DNA of 64,000 bases from positions 1,143,501 to 1,207,500 of the forward strand of contig OZ037846.1 in assembly GCA_964035575.1 (NCBI GenBank), read 5' to 3'. This document shows, piece by piece, positions 33,640 through 45,869 of this stretch. This DNA is from Rhynchopus sp. YZ270_cl-10. Lineage: Eukaryota > Euglenozoa > Diplonemea > Diplonemida > Diplonemidae. A program made the position numbers and the translations under genes. Below the pieces are notes generated by a model. The model made no database searches. It saw nothing but the letters and a program-made list of their open reading frames with translations, and had not been told where the DNA came from. How positions within the stretch are numbered: the first letter of the stretch is position 1; every line of letters starts with the position of its first letter.

Positions 33640-33800
33640 AAGAAAACAACAGACATGGCTTCATAAATATATTGAATATCGTCAATATATTGATTTGGTG
33701 ATGAATATTATTGATTGAATATTGAAAGTATCAATAATATTGACTGAAAACTGTCAATATTTCAATAGTATTGAAATATTGATCATATTATTGAATATTG
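33640..33800. repeat. TCAATATTGA palindromic tract
   Basis: About 160 bp of overlapping AATATTGA words in both orientations, able to form alternative hairpins. It could be a decayed MITE; no clear ends are seen. Confidence 0.45.
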
Positions 33801-33839
33801 ACGTTGCAGTGCCTGATTTTTCCTTGACGGGAGGCCATG

Positions 33840-34071
33840 GCTGAGAATAAGACTTGGGGACCCGGGACCCGGTTATTCTCAGTGGGACTGGGCACAATAT
33901 GTCGAAAACGCTGTGAAAACGCCTGAAAGCGGGTCAGGGACCCGGGCGCGGGAGGCTGGGGCATGGATGGAGGGGTATTCCCAGTCCCTAGGACTGGGAC
34001 TGTACCCAGTGACCAGTACCCGTCCTAGTTCTAGTCCTGGGACAGTACCCGGGACCCTGCTTATTCTCAGC
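33840..34071. mobile_element. MITE h2, relative of h1
   Basis: Ends GCTGAGAATAAG and CTTATTCTCAGC; 232 bp; the interior shares GACCCGGGACCC and GCGGGTC-type words with h1. No clear target duplication. Confidence 0.6.
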
Positions 34072-36040
34072 TCCCTTCCAGCCACAGAGTGGAGAGGCAA
34101 AGGGTCAAACTTTTCTGTTGAAGCCATGTGCGCAACATTTCAAAGATTGTGCCATAAATCGCACATTATCACAGCCAAACTATATCATGGATAGGGTAGA
34201 GCTGTGGGCTACCGCTCGTAATTCCTAAACACTTGTGTTTAGGTTTTTAAGCTTGCTGCCCTCCCAGTACCCTCCTGGTGCACCCACCCGAAAATGCACC
34301 AAAGTGTAAGATTTTTTCGGCGTTGGAAAGATTGGGCCTCAAAAATGCGAATCACCAAATCAGATCTGTGAGAGATTTGTTTTTAATTCCTATTTTCGTG
34401 TCGCGAGTTTACGTGGGAAATGCTTTAGAAACGTGCGTTCCTTAAGTACCCTGTGGGCAAAACAGGCGTTTTTCACCAAAAACCGGGATTTTCGCCTTTT
34501 TGGGTGGCTTTTTGGGCCCATACCCGGCTATATGGACTGGGAAACGCGATTCTGGGGTGCTAGAACCAGGTCTAGGCCGCACAGGGGTACTTCTGTGGGC
34601 AAAAACAACCCACAAAACCATGCACTGCGTTGTGTTCTGTGACCATTCAAGTGTTTTAGCTAGTGCACGAGGCGTTGCTATCGATTTGGTTTCGTTCTCG
34701 CTCATCAACCACACGAGCTAGCAAAAAATATTTAGGATTCGCAAAACCAAATTTTGTCCGCGCCGCAGGCGCACGGTGCGCTACTTTTTTATGGGAGTTG
34801 CGCAGGGCGTTCGCTATCGCCATCGTTTTTTCCTGATCGTGGCGAAATGCCAAAAAACCCGAAATTTTTGCTTTTTTACTAGTGCTTAAAATAGGTCAAA
34901 AAAAAATTTTTCCGCCGGAGAGAAGCTAGTTCGTGGGGGGTGAATCCCTGGTGCTGAGTGATCAAAAAAAATTGCGATTTGCGCGTGATCCCTTCCCCAG
35001 GACTAAAACCAGCAAAACGATGGAGAATTTCATCAATCCCCCCTCACTGAGGGTTCTCTTTGTGCTGTTTAATCGAACAGATGTACAAGAGAGAAGCATC
35101 CGTCATATGAGACTTCATCCTTATTTTGATTATTTTCAATAAACTAACCCGTCTCTCTGCCTCCACCAAGGTTGAAGATAGAGTTGACACGAGTAGTGAC
35201 ACCTTCTATAACAGGGGGTACGGGACACCTTCAGCTGACTGCAGGATTGAGGAGCGAGCGGGAGTGCTGGGGAAACTTCCTCTCACGGCAGGCGGGTTTG
35301 CGGATGATTTTGAGTACAGTGGACACCCCCTCTGTGACCCCCCCTCCGGGGGGGTCGACAGGGTGGTGGGGAGAAATCTCTCTCTCTTTTTTTTTTTTTT
35401 TCCTCCCTTTTTTTTTTTTTATTTATTTATTTATACAGGGTTTCGCCCCGGTGGGGCGAAGCCCTGGGGCGAAATAAAATGTCATTTTTTCAGGAAAAGA
35501 TTTTTTTAACGAAAAAAAATATTTTTCGCCCCGGGGCGAACGCCCTGGAGTTGCGAACATACATTTGAAAAATCCATCCATCCACATATGAGAGGATCAG
35601 TGAGTAAATAGTTCCGCTTATGGGCCCAGGAGGCTTCCCCTGGTCAGGGGTGGGGTTTGCTGCTTGGAGAGGAGGTTGTTCTGGGTACAGAACGAGAAAA
35701 AAGAGTAGTTGAAACGTGCTAAAACGCAGTCGAGCTCATGCAAAGGGTAGGAGGTGGGTGTTCCGTACCGTAAGAGAACGGAGGCGGTTCACAACCGCTC
35801 GACGAATCACGCGACCTCTTTATACCCCAGCCTTTTTAACAGCCAAAAAAACTCTATGATTTTGCACGTGTTACCGTGGGACTCTAAGGGCAATCATGGC
35901 TCAGTTCGTAAACGTGCACGTGCCATTCAATGCCAAAATATTTATATCTCGTGTGTATTGTGTTTTTCTCGTCAGCGTTTTAAAAACAAAAATAGTAAGG
36001 TGGGACATAAATCACAGAAAAAAAGAGGAAGAGGTGTGCA
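34072..36040. other. Unrecognised interior of element a
   Basis: Contains a GCGCCGCAGGCGC hairpin word at 34762-34774, GC palindromes ttcgccccggtggggcgaa (35441 region) and ttcgccccggggcgaa (35523 region), and T/A runs. No gene is convincing. Confidence 0.4.
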
Positions 36041-36230
36041 CGGAATATGCACTTCGCATTCTTCGCATATTCTTCGCATATTCTTCGCATGTTGGAAAAT
36101 GCGAAGAATATGCGAAGAATGCGAAGTAGGCGAAGAATATGCGAAGAAAATACGAAGAAAATACGAAGAATTTTTGGGATTTTTGAAAATGCGAAGAATC
36201 CGAAGAATCTCTTCGCATGACATGTATGCC

Positions 36231-37675
36231 TAGGGGATACGACTCCAGCCATTTTGGCTGGGACCAAACGCACGGAAAATTCATTTGGCATTATCTGGCC
36301 ATCTCCAAGGCAACTGCGGGTGAAAAACACCCTCAGAGTGGGTCACAGGGGGCCTGTGGGTCGAAAAACGACCCAGAAGCCACCCCAGAATACAAAAAAA
36401 TGGAAAAAAATAGTGAAAAAACGGCTTTTTTCACGTTTTGGCCACTTTGGGCAAAATAGCGATTTTTCGAGAAAAAAATCAAAAACCGGGATATTTTTTG
36501 ACATCACAAAGCCTCCTTTGGCACAAATATACCCCAAAAGTGGCCTGTGAGTCCATTCCAACCTGTTTTGGACATATTTGACACTTTTGGAAGTGCTTTT
36601 TTGGTGTTTTTAGGTCAAAAAAATGCCCAAGACGTCCCCAAGACATCCCCAAGACACTTTGCACACCCCCTGTTACGGTCATATTTTTTTCGTTTTTTTG
36701 CCTGAAACCCCCAAAATACCCCTCCCGGACCCCACATAGTCCCGAATATCCATCACACACCCACTCAGAGTGAGTAGAAGCACCCCAAAAAAAATATTTT
36801 TTAAAGCCCTAAAATTGTGCTTCAGTTTCGGCAGCATCCATGTTGAAGTTGAAGGGCTTTAAAAAATATTTTTTTTGGGGTGCTTCTACTCACTCTGAGT
36901 GGGTGTGTGATGGATATTCGGGACTATGTGGGGTCCGGGAGGGGTATTTTGGGGGTTTCAGGCAAAAAAACGAAAAAAATATGACCGTAACAGGGGGTGT
37001 GCAAAGTGTCTTGGGGATGTCTTGGGGACGTCTTGGGCATTTTTTTGACCTAAAAACACCAAAAAAGCACTTCCAAAAGTGTCAAATATGTCCAAAACAG
37101 GTTGGAATGGACTCACAGGCCACTTTTGGGGTATATTTGTGCCAAAGGAGGCTTTGTGATGTCAAAAAATATCCCGGTTTTTGATTTTTTTCTCGAAAAA
37201 TCGCTATTTTGCCCAAAGTGGCCAAAACGTGAAAAAAGCCGTTTTTTCACTATTTTTTTCCATTTTTTTGTATTCTGGGGTGGCTTCTGGGTCGTTTTTC
37301 GACCCACAGGCCCCCTGTGACCCACTCTGAGGGTGTTTTTCACCCGCAGTTGCCTTGGAGATGACCAGATAATGCCAAATGAATTTTCCGTGCGCAAAAA
37401 ATGGCTGGAGTCGTACACGACGGTGAAGTAACGGGTGTTACAAGTGGAGTTACAAGTGAGTTACATGTAACTTTTGTTACATGTAACTCACTTGTAACTC
37501 ACTTGTAACCCACTTGTAACCCACCAGTTACAACCTGATTTTGCCTGTAATTCATGTATCCCACTTGTAACTCACTTGTAACTCACTTGTAACTCACTTG
37601 TAACGGTTTTTCACTTGTAACGTTACTAGTAACTTCACTTGTAATGTACTATACTTCACCGTCGTGTACCCCCTA
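36231..37675. mobile_element. Foldback element b1, TAGGGG...CCCCTA ends
   Basis: Two arms of roughly 560-590 bp, inverted and nearly identical, meet at a loop of about 60 bp (36799-36858). The outer ends are TAGGGGATACGACTCC and GGAGTCGTACCCCCTA. The right flank is a run of 19 C; the left flank is the CCTAGG where element a sits. No protein is coded. A 251-bp MITE is inserted next to its right end. A reverse-oriented copy lies at 58607-61058. Confidence 0.85.
37416..37666. mobile_element. CACGACGG MITE, copy in foldback b1
   Basis: A 251-bp variant with a slightly different interior (more ACTTGTAACTC words). TA flanks at 37414-37415 and 37667-37668. The b2 sequence gagtcgtatcccct is the empty site. 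Confidence 0.9.
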
Positions 37676-37694
37676 CCCCCCCCCCCCCCCCCCC

Positions 37695-38893
37695 TAGGGG
37701 AGGGTCACTGTACTCGATAAATGCGATTTTTCCGATTTTGATCCTCAGAACCGCAGAAGTCCCCGAAAACTATACCAAACCACCTAGGGGACCCAAAAAA
37801 CGCACCAGCGCCCCAGTTTTGACACAGAAACACTCAGATGATGCCTGAAATGCAATTTTTAAAAAATGCCTACAGAACTTGTACCTGCCCACCCCCCGTA
37901 GATAGAGCAAATCACACATTCATCACGCCTCAGTGTGGGCCAGGGGCCAGAAAAGCCCCCAAAGCCACATATTTTCACCCCAGAACCTATCCCGAGGGGT
38001 ACCCAGCCTGTTTCGGGGTGTTTAGAGGGACTTGGTGGAACTTAGAACCATGTTTCAAAAAGGGTACAAGTACTGTGCCAAGGGTTTTCCCACCCTAAGG
38101 TATCTGAAGCCGTCAAAAAGCGTGAAGTAGGCAATAAATCAAAAAATACCCCCTGAGGTCAAAAAAAACCACACCATAGGCCCATTTGGACCCCAAAAAT
38201 CGAATTCCGCCCGGTTTTGGGCACTTTTGACCACTTCTGAGCGACTTTTTTGCGTTTTTTAAAAGTGACCACCAACTTGTACCTGCCCACCCCCCCTGTA
38301 GATAGAGCAACTCACACATCCATCACGCCTCAGTGTGAGCCAGGGGCCAGAAAAGCCCCCAAAGCCACATATTTTCACCCCAGAACCTATCCCGAGGGGT
38401 ACCCAGCCTGTTTCGGGGTGTTTAGAGGGACTTGGTGGAACTTAGAACCATGTTTCAAAAAGGGTACAAATACTTGGTCCCTTGAGAGGGCAAACCCTTG
38501 GCACAGTACTTGTACCCTTTTTGAAACATGGTTCTAAGTTCCACCAAGTCCCTCTAAACACCCCGAAACAGGCTGGGTACCCCTCGGGATAGGTTCTGGG
38601 GTGAAAATATGTGGCTTTGGGGGCTTTTCTGGCCCCTGGCACACACTGAGGCGTGATGGATGTGTGAGTTGCTCTATCTACAGGGGTGGGCAGGTACAAG
38701 TTCTGTAGGCACTCTTTTAAAATTGCATTTCAGGCATTATCTGAGTGTTTCTGTGTCAAAACTGGGGCGCTGGTGCGTTTTTTGGGTCCCCTAGGTGGTT
38801 TGGTATAGTTTTCGGGGACTTCTGCGGTTCTGAGGATCAAAATCGGAAAAATCGCATTTATCGAGAGATTTAACGTGCAGTGACCCTCCCCTA
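37695..38893. mobile_element. Foldback element x, TAGGGGAGGGTCACTG ends
   Basis: Ends are inverted and both flanks are runs of 19 C. Segment 37876-38070 recurs directly at 38274-38470 and inverted at 38510-38705, so the arms contain an extra internal direct duplication. Non-coding. Confidence 0.8.
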
Positions 38894-38912
38894 CCCCCCC
38901 CCCCCCCCCCCC

Positions 38913-40540
38913 TAGGGGGGTCCGTCCGGCCGTTTTTGCTGTCCCAAACCACTTTTTTTTGTAAAAACCCGCGAAAAACCCGAAAAAACACCTCAAAACA
39001 CCCCAAAACCCCCAAAAAATCACCCAAAACCACGAAAAACACACTTTTGAGCACTATTTCGCACTTTTTTCTGATTTTTTGGTGTTTTTTCCCGTTTTTT
39101 CTGCTTTTTTCCACGGAATTATACCCCCTAATATGCCTATAGAATCCCTGTACTGCTCACTGAGACAGCATAGCGACCAGAGGCTCCTTATTCATCGTAC
39201 CGGTGTCTTCGTCGTCAAGGGGTGCACAATCTGCCGCAAATTCCTGCATCTCTGTCTTTGTGAAGAGATCAAGCACTTTAGTGTTGTACTTTTCAAGTTG
39301 CTGCTTCTGGGTGCTTTGCATGGACCTGCCTTTGTGGTGCGCTTGGTGTATCCTGCGGCAAGTTCTTCCCTTGAGAGAGACGGAACCCAACCTAGACTGT
39401 AGAGGATGTCTAGGTTTCAGCGACAGTGAGTCGGTGTTGTCGGGGTGCTGGCTCCTTCCGTGGTGGCTTGCAACTTGGTCAAGGACACCGACAACGGATT
39501 CGCACGAATCATTGGTCATAGGAGGAGGCAAGGAAGGCTTTACTGCACTTAGGCACAGGGTACGTTGTCATTTTCAGGGACCAAAAAGCCCCAGTAAGTG
39601 TTGCAAGCACAGCTCGGGAGGTCTGTCAGGCAGTTCAGAGGGATTTAGACACTTCTGCGACTGCCTGAACACGCCTTTTAGGGTTTTTATTTTGGGTGCG
39701 AAATACGTCAAAAGGATGGGGGGAAATACCGTTATTTTAAGCGTTGCAGACACAAAAACACCCTCAAAAACCCCCCAGGGACCCCAAAAAGCTGCAAAAT
39801 CACACATTTCCACCTCGGGACCTCATTGGAGGTGGACCGAGGTGGTTTTTTGGTGTTTTGAATGAATTGGTATTATTTTTTTTTGGTAAATAAGTGGTCT
39901 TCTGCTAGGCGTTGCATAGCCGTTGCTTAAGTGTTGCATAAGTGTTGCATGGCCTATAAAACCCTCCCAAGTGCCCAAAATGCTATTTTTCACCCTACAT
40001 GGGGTCTGGGGGACATTTTCCTGGGTGTTTGGACACCATTCCGACTACCTTGGCACTTTTTTGGGGGTTTTCAGGTACAAAAAAAGTCAAAAAAGTGACT
40101 AAAAAAAGGGTACTTTTAAGCGTTTGGGGCACACACACCCACTGCAAAATGCATCTGGGGCCCACACAGGACCCCTAAAAGCTGTAAAAACCATATATTT
40201 CCACCCTGGGACCCCACCGGATGTGGACTGGGGTGTTTTTCGGGTGTTTAGAAGGATTTTTGTCTGATTGGAGAATTTTTTTGATAAGTGTTGCATTTTG
40301 GCCCATGTTGATGACGATTTGATGACGCTATTTTTGGAGATTTTTCACAAAAAACCGATTTTTTTTAACCAGGAAAGTCTCTGTAGAGGCTGTCAGGTGG
40401 TTTAATGGGATATTTTCGTGATCCCCAGGGCGATTTGCGGCCAGGTACAACCTTTTTAGTGGGTTTCTTCACCTAAATTTCAAAAAAATGGGTTTGGGAC
40501 AGCAAATCCTTAAGGAATTCCTTCTACGTGGACCCCCCTA
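38913..40540. mobile_element. TIR element with captured gene fragment (element 3)
   Basis: Ends TAGGGGGGTCC inverted, with subterminal TTTGCTGTCCCAAACC (left 38934 region) mirrored near 40489. C-runs of 19 and 10 flank it. It shares interior blocks (ggcccacacaggacccctaaaagc; aatttcaaaaaaatgggttt) with the element at 52264-53712. It has no transposase. Confidence 0.7.
39157..39531 (-). pseudogene. Captured gene fragment in element 3
   Basis: 124 open codons with normal composition amid low-complexity DNA: QKQQLEKYNTKVLDLFTK, EMQEFAADCAPLDDEDTG, MNKEPLVAMLSQ. Homology not recognised. The abrupt change in base composition against the surrounding A/T- and C-run DNA suggests a host exon picked up by the element. 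Confidence 0.4.
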
Positions 40541-40550
40541 CCCCCCCCCC

Positions 40551-41740
40551 TAGGTGGGGGCAAAACCCCTATTTTTTTGAGGCATTTCGATTTTTTTGGA
40601 TTTACGCGCAAAGTACCCGCAAACCACCGAAAATTTCGGGTCAGAGATGGTTTTGGGGTGTGGTTTGGGGGTGTTCTATAGGTGAGACACCCCAGAGATA
40701 CAAAAAAATGGAAAAAAATAGCAAAAATAGACCATTTTGGCCGTTTGGGCCATATTGGTCAAAATGGCCATTTTTGACCAATATTTCAAAAAAAAAGCAA
40801 AATTTTGTCATCATTAGGCCTGTCTGGGCACAAATATGCCCCAAAAATGTCCCGCGAGTCCATTCCGACCTGTTTTGAACACATTTATCGCCCTTTTTGG
40901 TGTTTTTTTTGGTGTTTTGAGGTCAAAAAATATCCCCTGACTATCCCCTGGCAGCCCTGGGCCGCGACTTGCGCCCTGCTTTTGGACCCCCTCTGGGCCA
41001 AAAAAATGGGTGAAAACCCCCGAAAAAGCACTCCGGGAACCCAGATAGTTCCAAATATCCACTAGAAACCCACCCAAACACCTCAAAAACATGCCAGAAA
41101 AATATTTTCAAAAACACACTTTTTTCAAAAAGTTCATCTGGGCAGGTTCCATAATGACTTATTTGAAAAAGTGTGTTTTTGAAAATGTTTTTCTGGCATG
41201 TTTTTGAGGTGTTTGGGTGGGTTTCTAGTGGATATTTGGAACTATCTGGGTTCCCGGAGTGCTTTTTCGGGGGTTTTCACCCATTTTTTGGCCCAGAGGG
41301 GGTCCAAAAGCAGGGCGCAAGTCGCGGCCCAGGGCTGCCAGGGGATAGTCAGGGGATCTTTTTTCACCTAAAAACGCCAAAAAACGGCCAAAAAAAGTAC
41401 CTAAAGTGTCCAAAACAGGTCGGAATGGACTCACAGGACCTCCCTGGGGTAGTTTTGTGCCCAAGCAGCTGTCATGATGTCGAAATTTTGCTGTTTTTTT
41501 GATTTTTTTGTCCAAAAATGGTCATTTTACCCAACATGGCCAAAACCGTCAAAAGGCCACTTTTTCACTATTTTTTTGCATTTTTTCATATTCTGAGGTG
41601 CCCTTATCATGGATTTTCGGGTCACAGGGTGTTTCTGACCCATTTCTGGGGGTGTATGAGGGGTGGTTTGTGGGTACTTTGCGCGGAAGTCCAAAAAAGT
41701 CAAAATGCCTCACCCGTCCTGAAGGTTTTGCCCCCACCTA
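40551..41740. mobile_element. Foldback element 4, TAGGTGGGGGC ends
   Basis: Arms of about 570 bp meet at a loop near 41115-41165. The arms are similar but more diverged than those of b1, so this element is older. Flanked by 10 C on the left and A plus 19 C on the right. Non-coding. Confidence 0.8.
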
Positions 41741-41770
41741 ACCCCCCCCCCCCCCCCCCCAGTAAGGGGG

Positions 41771-44700
41771 CAGGCCTGACGCTAACCATCATCCATCAAC
41801 CCACGGAAAATGGCTTTCCCCCCCCGACCATAAACCATCATCCCACCATCAACCCACCACAAAAACACCCATTTTTTTTTTTTTTTCAAAAAAAATTTTG
41901 TTTCTGCGTTGTTAGCAGGCCTTTTGCTAACCATCATGCCATCATCCCACGTTTTTGGGGGATTTTTTTTTCCCCTTCATCATGCCACCATCATGCCACG
42001 GGGGGTGCATGATGGCATGATGGCATGATGGCATGATGGCATGATGGCATGATGGCATGATGGCATGATGGCATGATGGCATGATGGCATGATGGCATGA
42101 TGGCATGATGGCATGATGGCATGATGGCATGATGGCATGATGGCATGATGGCATGATGGCATGATGGCATGATGGCATGATGGCATGATGGCATGATGGC
42201 ATGATGGCATGATGGCATGATGGCATGATGGCATGATGGCATGATGGCATGATGGCATGATGGCATGATGGCATGATGGCATGATGGCATGATGGCATGA
42301 TGGCATGATGGCATGATGGCATGATGGCATGATGGCATGATGGCATGATGGCATGATGGCATGATGGCATGATGGCATGATGGCATGATGGCATGATGGC
42401 ATGATGGCATGATGGCATGATGGCATGATGGCATGATGGCATGATGGCATGATGGCATGATGGCATGATGGCATGATGGCATGATGGCATGATGGCATGA
42501 TGGCATGATGGCATGATGGCATGATGGCATGATGGCATGATGGCATGATGGCATGATGGCATGATGGCATGATGGCATGATGGCATGATGGCATGATGGC
42601 ATGATGGCATGATGACATGATGACATGATGACATGATGACATGATGACATGATGACATGATGACATGATGACATGATGACATGATGACATGATGACATGA
42701 TGACATGATGACATGATGACATGATGACATGATGACATGATGACATGATGACATGATGACATGATGACATGATGACATGATGACATGATGACATGATGAC
42801 ATGATGACATGATGACATGATGACATGATGACATGATGACATGATGGCATGATGGCATGATGGCATGATGGCATGATGGCATGATGGCATGATGGCATGA
42901 TGGCATGATGGCATGATGGCATGATGGCATGATGGCATGATGACATGATGACATGATGACATGATGACATGATGGCATGATGGCATGATGGCATGATGGC
43001 ATGATGGCATGATGGCATGATGGCATGATGGCATGATGACATGATGACATGATGACATGATGACATGATGACATGATGACATGATGACATGATGACATGA
43101 TGACATGATGACATGATGACATGATGACATGATGACATGATGACATGATGACATGATGACATGATGACATGATGACATGATGACATGATGACATGATGAC
43201 ATGATGACATGATGACATGATGACATGATGACATGATGACATGATGACATGATGACATGATGACATGATGACATGATGACATGATGACATGATGGAAAAA
43301 GTTGCGTACCGTGCGCCTGCGGCGCAAGTATGTATACCACCAACGCAGTTCCATTTTATGGGAACATTTTTTAGAAATGTTGCGTACCGTGGCTTCGCCA
43401 GGAACCTTTGGGTACCATGACCGCTGCTTTACCGATAAGAAGGCTGACACCCAATGCGGATTCTGGACGGCCACCTGCCGGCCACCGAAGGGTACAATGC
43501 ACAGGGAAAGAGCAAATGTCGCTGATTCGGAGGAACTCTGACCGGGCTTGGGGAACATGCGTCTCTCCGCCGGAGGCCACGAGAAGGAGCTTTGCAGGGG
43601 TTTTCGCGCGAAGCGCGAAAAATATTTTTTGGACCATCAACAGAACTTTTTCAAACCCAAAATCCTGGCGGCGGGGCTGACCAAGTTTTCAAAAAATAAA
43701 AATCGTGTGTTTTTGCAGGGTTCTAGCTCAGAAGAAAAAAAAAAGAAACGGAAAAGGTGGCTCAAAAAAATTTTTTCTGCGCTTCGCGCGCAGGGATTAC
43801 GCAGCTCCCCCAAAAATAAAAAAAGTACGTATGGATTTTCAACACGTACAATTCTAAGCAAAAAACAATTAAAAACCGCGCGCGCTTCGCGCGCGCTCTC
43901 CCTGGCAAAGTTGGTTGAGAAGGGTTGTGAAAGTTCGAAGAACTGGAGAAATCATCAGTCATGGCATCCAAATGTTCCTGGCGAAGCCACGGTACGCAAC
44001 ATTTTTAAAAAATCTTGACATAAAATGGCACTTTCGTTGGTAATTATGGTCCAGTTCCGTAAACTTTACTTCCATATTTTGCTAAAACGAAAGTTTCTGG
44101 CGAAGCCACGGTACGCAACATTTCTAAAAATTGCGCTTAAAATTGCCTATTATGTCATGGGAAGGGTGTATTGCAATCTAGCGCCGCAGGCGCACGGTAC
44201 GCTACTTTTTTCTTTCGCCATGCTGCATGCTCCTTTTCCGGTAAAATAGAAAATTGTCTCCTACAAATAGAATTCTGTAGGGGGTAGGTGAGAGGTGGGG
44301 GCGGAGCCCCACTCCTCACCTACCCCACCCCAGCCCCAATCCAAAACCCAAATTACCTACGTATGGACACGTATGGATTCCACCTTTTCAAAAACAATTC
44401 ACGTATGGATTTCCATACGTTCCACACGTGGAGCGTAATCCCTGTTCGCGCGGAAAAATTGACCACGCCAAGTCGCTGTTTTTAACAGCAAAGGGGACTG
44501 GCTGACGACACTGAGGACCTCCTTGGCCAACCGGTTTTTTGCACCGTGTAAAAAAAACCAGGCACTCCGTTAGGTACTAAAGTTCTGTTGATTGTCAACA
44601 GAACTTTTTGAAAATGGGGAAAAAAAGAAAAAAAAAAAAAGTTCTGCTAAGTGGTTCAGACCCGTTCTACCTGTCAAAAAAGCTCAGGAGAAGAAGATAT

Positions 44701-45097
44701 GGAGAGGTGAGTGCTCAAACGTCCCAAAAAAGTCAAAATCGGGCGTTGGTAAAAAAAAAAGTTGCGTACCGTGCGCCTGCGGCGCAAGCATGTACCCCAC
44801 CAACGTGGACCATCAACAGAATATTTTCAAAATCGGAAATCCTAGCGGAGAGCCTGAAAAAAAACCCAAAAAAAAAAAAAAAAAAAAATCCCAAAAAAAA
44901 AAAAAAAACAACGGAAAAGGTGGGCCACCTTTTCCGTTCTACTGAGCTAGGACCCTGGTTTTTGTCAATGGTGTGGAGTGTTGCGTGAGGTCAAAAAACA
45001 GGCGCGGAAAAATTTTTTTTTAGCTTTCCCCCCCCCCCCCCATATTCGACCATCATCCCACGATTTCCCAAAATTCGAAAAGTTAGCGTCAGGCCTG
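41771..45097. mobile_element. Satellite-bearing TIR element 5 with 9-bp target duplication
   Basis: 16-bp inverted ends CAGGCCTGACGCTAAC (41771-41786, 45082-45097) flanked by the direct repeat GTAAGGGGG (41762-41770, 45098-45106). An 8-9-bp duplication fits hAT or Mutator-like mechanisms. Inside are the octamer array, poly-A runs and several GC hairpin words followed by ACGGTACGC (43303, 43382, 43979, 44098, 44180, 44762). No transposase. Confidence 0.75.
42008..43295. repeat. (CATGATGG/CATGATGA)n octamer satellite
   Basis: About 161 octamers with no visible indels, in alternating blocks: G-type 42008-42613, A-type to about 42846, G-type to 42941, A-type to 42973, G-type to 43037, A-type to the end. 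The octamer has no stop in any minus-strand frame, so long open frames there are artefacts. Confidence 0.95.
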
Positions 45098-45106
45098 GTA
45101 AGGGGG

Positions 45107-45869
45107 GGGTTTTTTTGTTCTCCGATTAACATCGCAGAGACAGGGGTGAGAGGGGATGTACACATTTTCATTTTCATTTTCATTTTCATTTTCATTTTCA
45201 TTTTCATTTTCATTTTCATTTTCATTTTCATTTTCATTTTCATTTTCATTTTCATTTTACACCATAAAAAGAAAGATGGGAACATTTTTGCTGATCCCTC
45301 ACCATATACTATCAATTTATTGATTGCATATGATGAAAATATATTTTCATTTTCATTTTACTTTTCAAAAACAAAACGACAAAAAACTCACAGCTTCTCT
45401 ACACGTGACTACCCTAAACTTTACGTTTAGGTTCATCTTATAGTCTTTTTTTTTTTTTTTTTTTTCCGTTTGTGTGATTGGTTTTAAATTGCTAGGAAAA
45501 ATAAAAGTACTTTTCGGCGGTCAATTGCAAAAAAAGAATTTTTAGGGAGGGAGGGGGAAGTCCACACCCACTGGGCGTGCGCCGTGGCAGGCGTGTGTAA
45601 GGATAGCCAAGGGTTTTTGCAACGGATTTCAGCTGGGCTACAACAACAAAGTACTCAAACCTGTAAATACAGAATGACCAAAAAAAAAAAAAAAAAAAAA
45701 AAAAAAAAGCGAGGGGTGGGTATTGCACTGTTATGCTTCAACGAGCTCGAACTCCTCTTCTGTATCCTCCGCCAACACACTAACGCACTAGACAGAAAAA
45801 CTTTTCACACAACGTTTTTTGCTGTTCTTCTCTTTTTTTAACTCTCTGCTTTTCATCTCTTTTTAAAAA
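45107..45869. other. Low-complexity DNA right of element 5
   Basis: Contains 16 CATTTT units (45163-45258), poly-T and poly-A runs. No gene. Confidence 0.6.

Larger units (their letters stand above)
31902..36228. mobile_element. CATA-ended composite element a, inserted at CCTAGG
   Basis: Ends CATA(G/C)ATGTCATGCGAAG are inverted, and both sides are flanked by CCTAGG (31896-31901, 36229-36234). Each terminal 100-190 bp consists of ATGCGAAGAA words in both orientations, forming local hairpins. The inside is a patchwork: element g1 with MITE h1, MITE h2, AT palindromes, and unrecognised DNA. No transposase is seen, so it is non-autonomous. Confidence 0.75.

Noticed and set aside
31878-38912. C-runs as assembly gap filler
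   Set aside because: Lengths vary from 9 to 20 and each run borders recognisable element ends; the host C-tract also exists in unfilled copies. Exact lengths may still be unreliable.
41942-43558. Three overlapping minus-strand frames of HHAIMPSC repeats
   Set aside because: All three frames of the octamer are open and give the same repeat peptide, which is a periodicity artefact.
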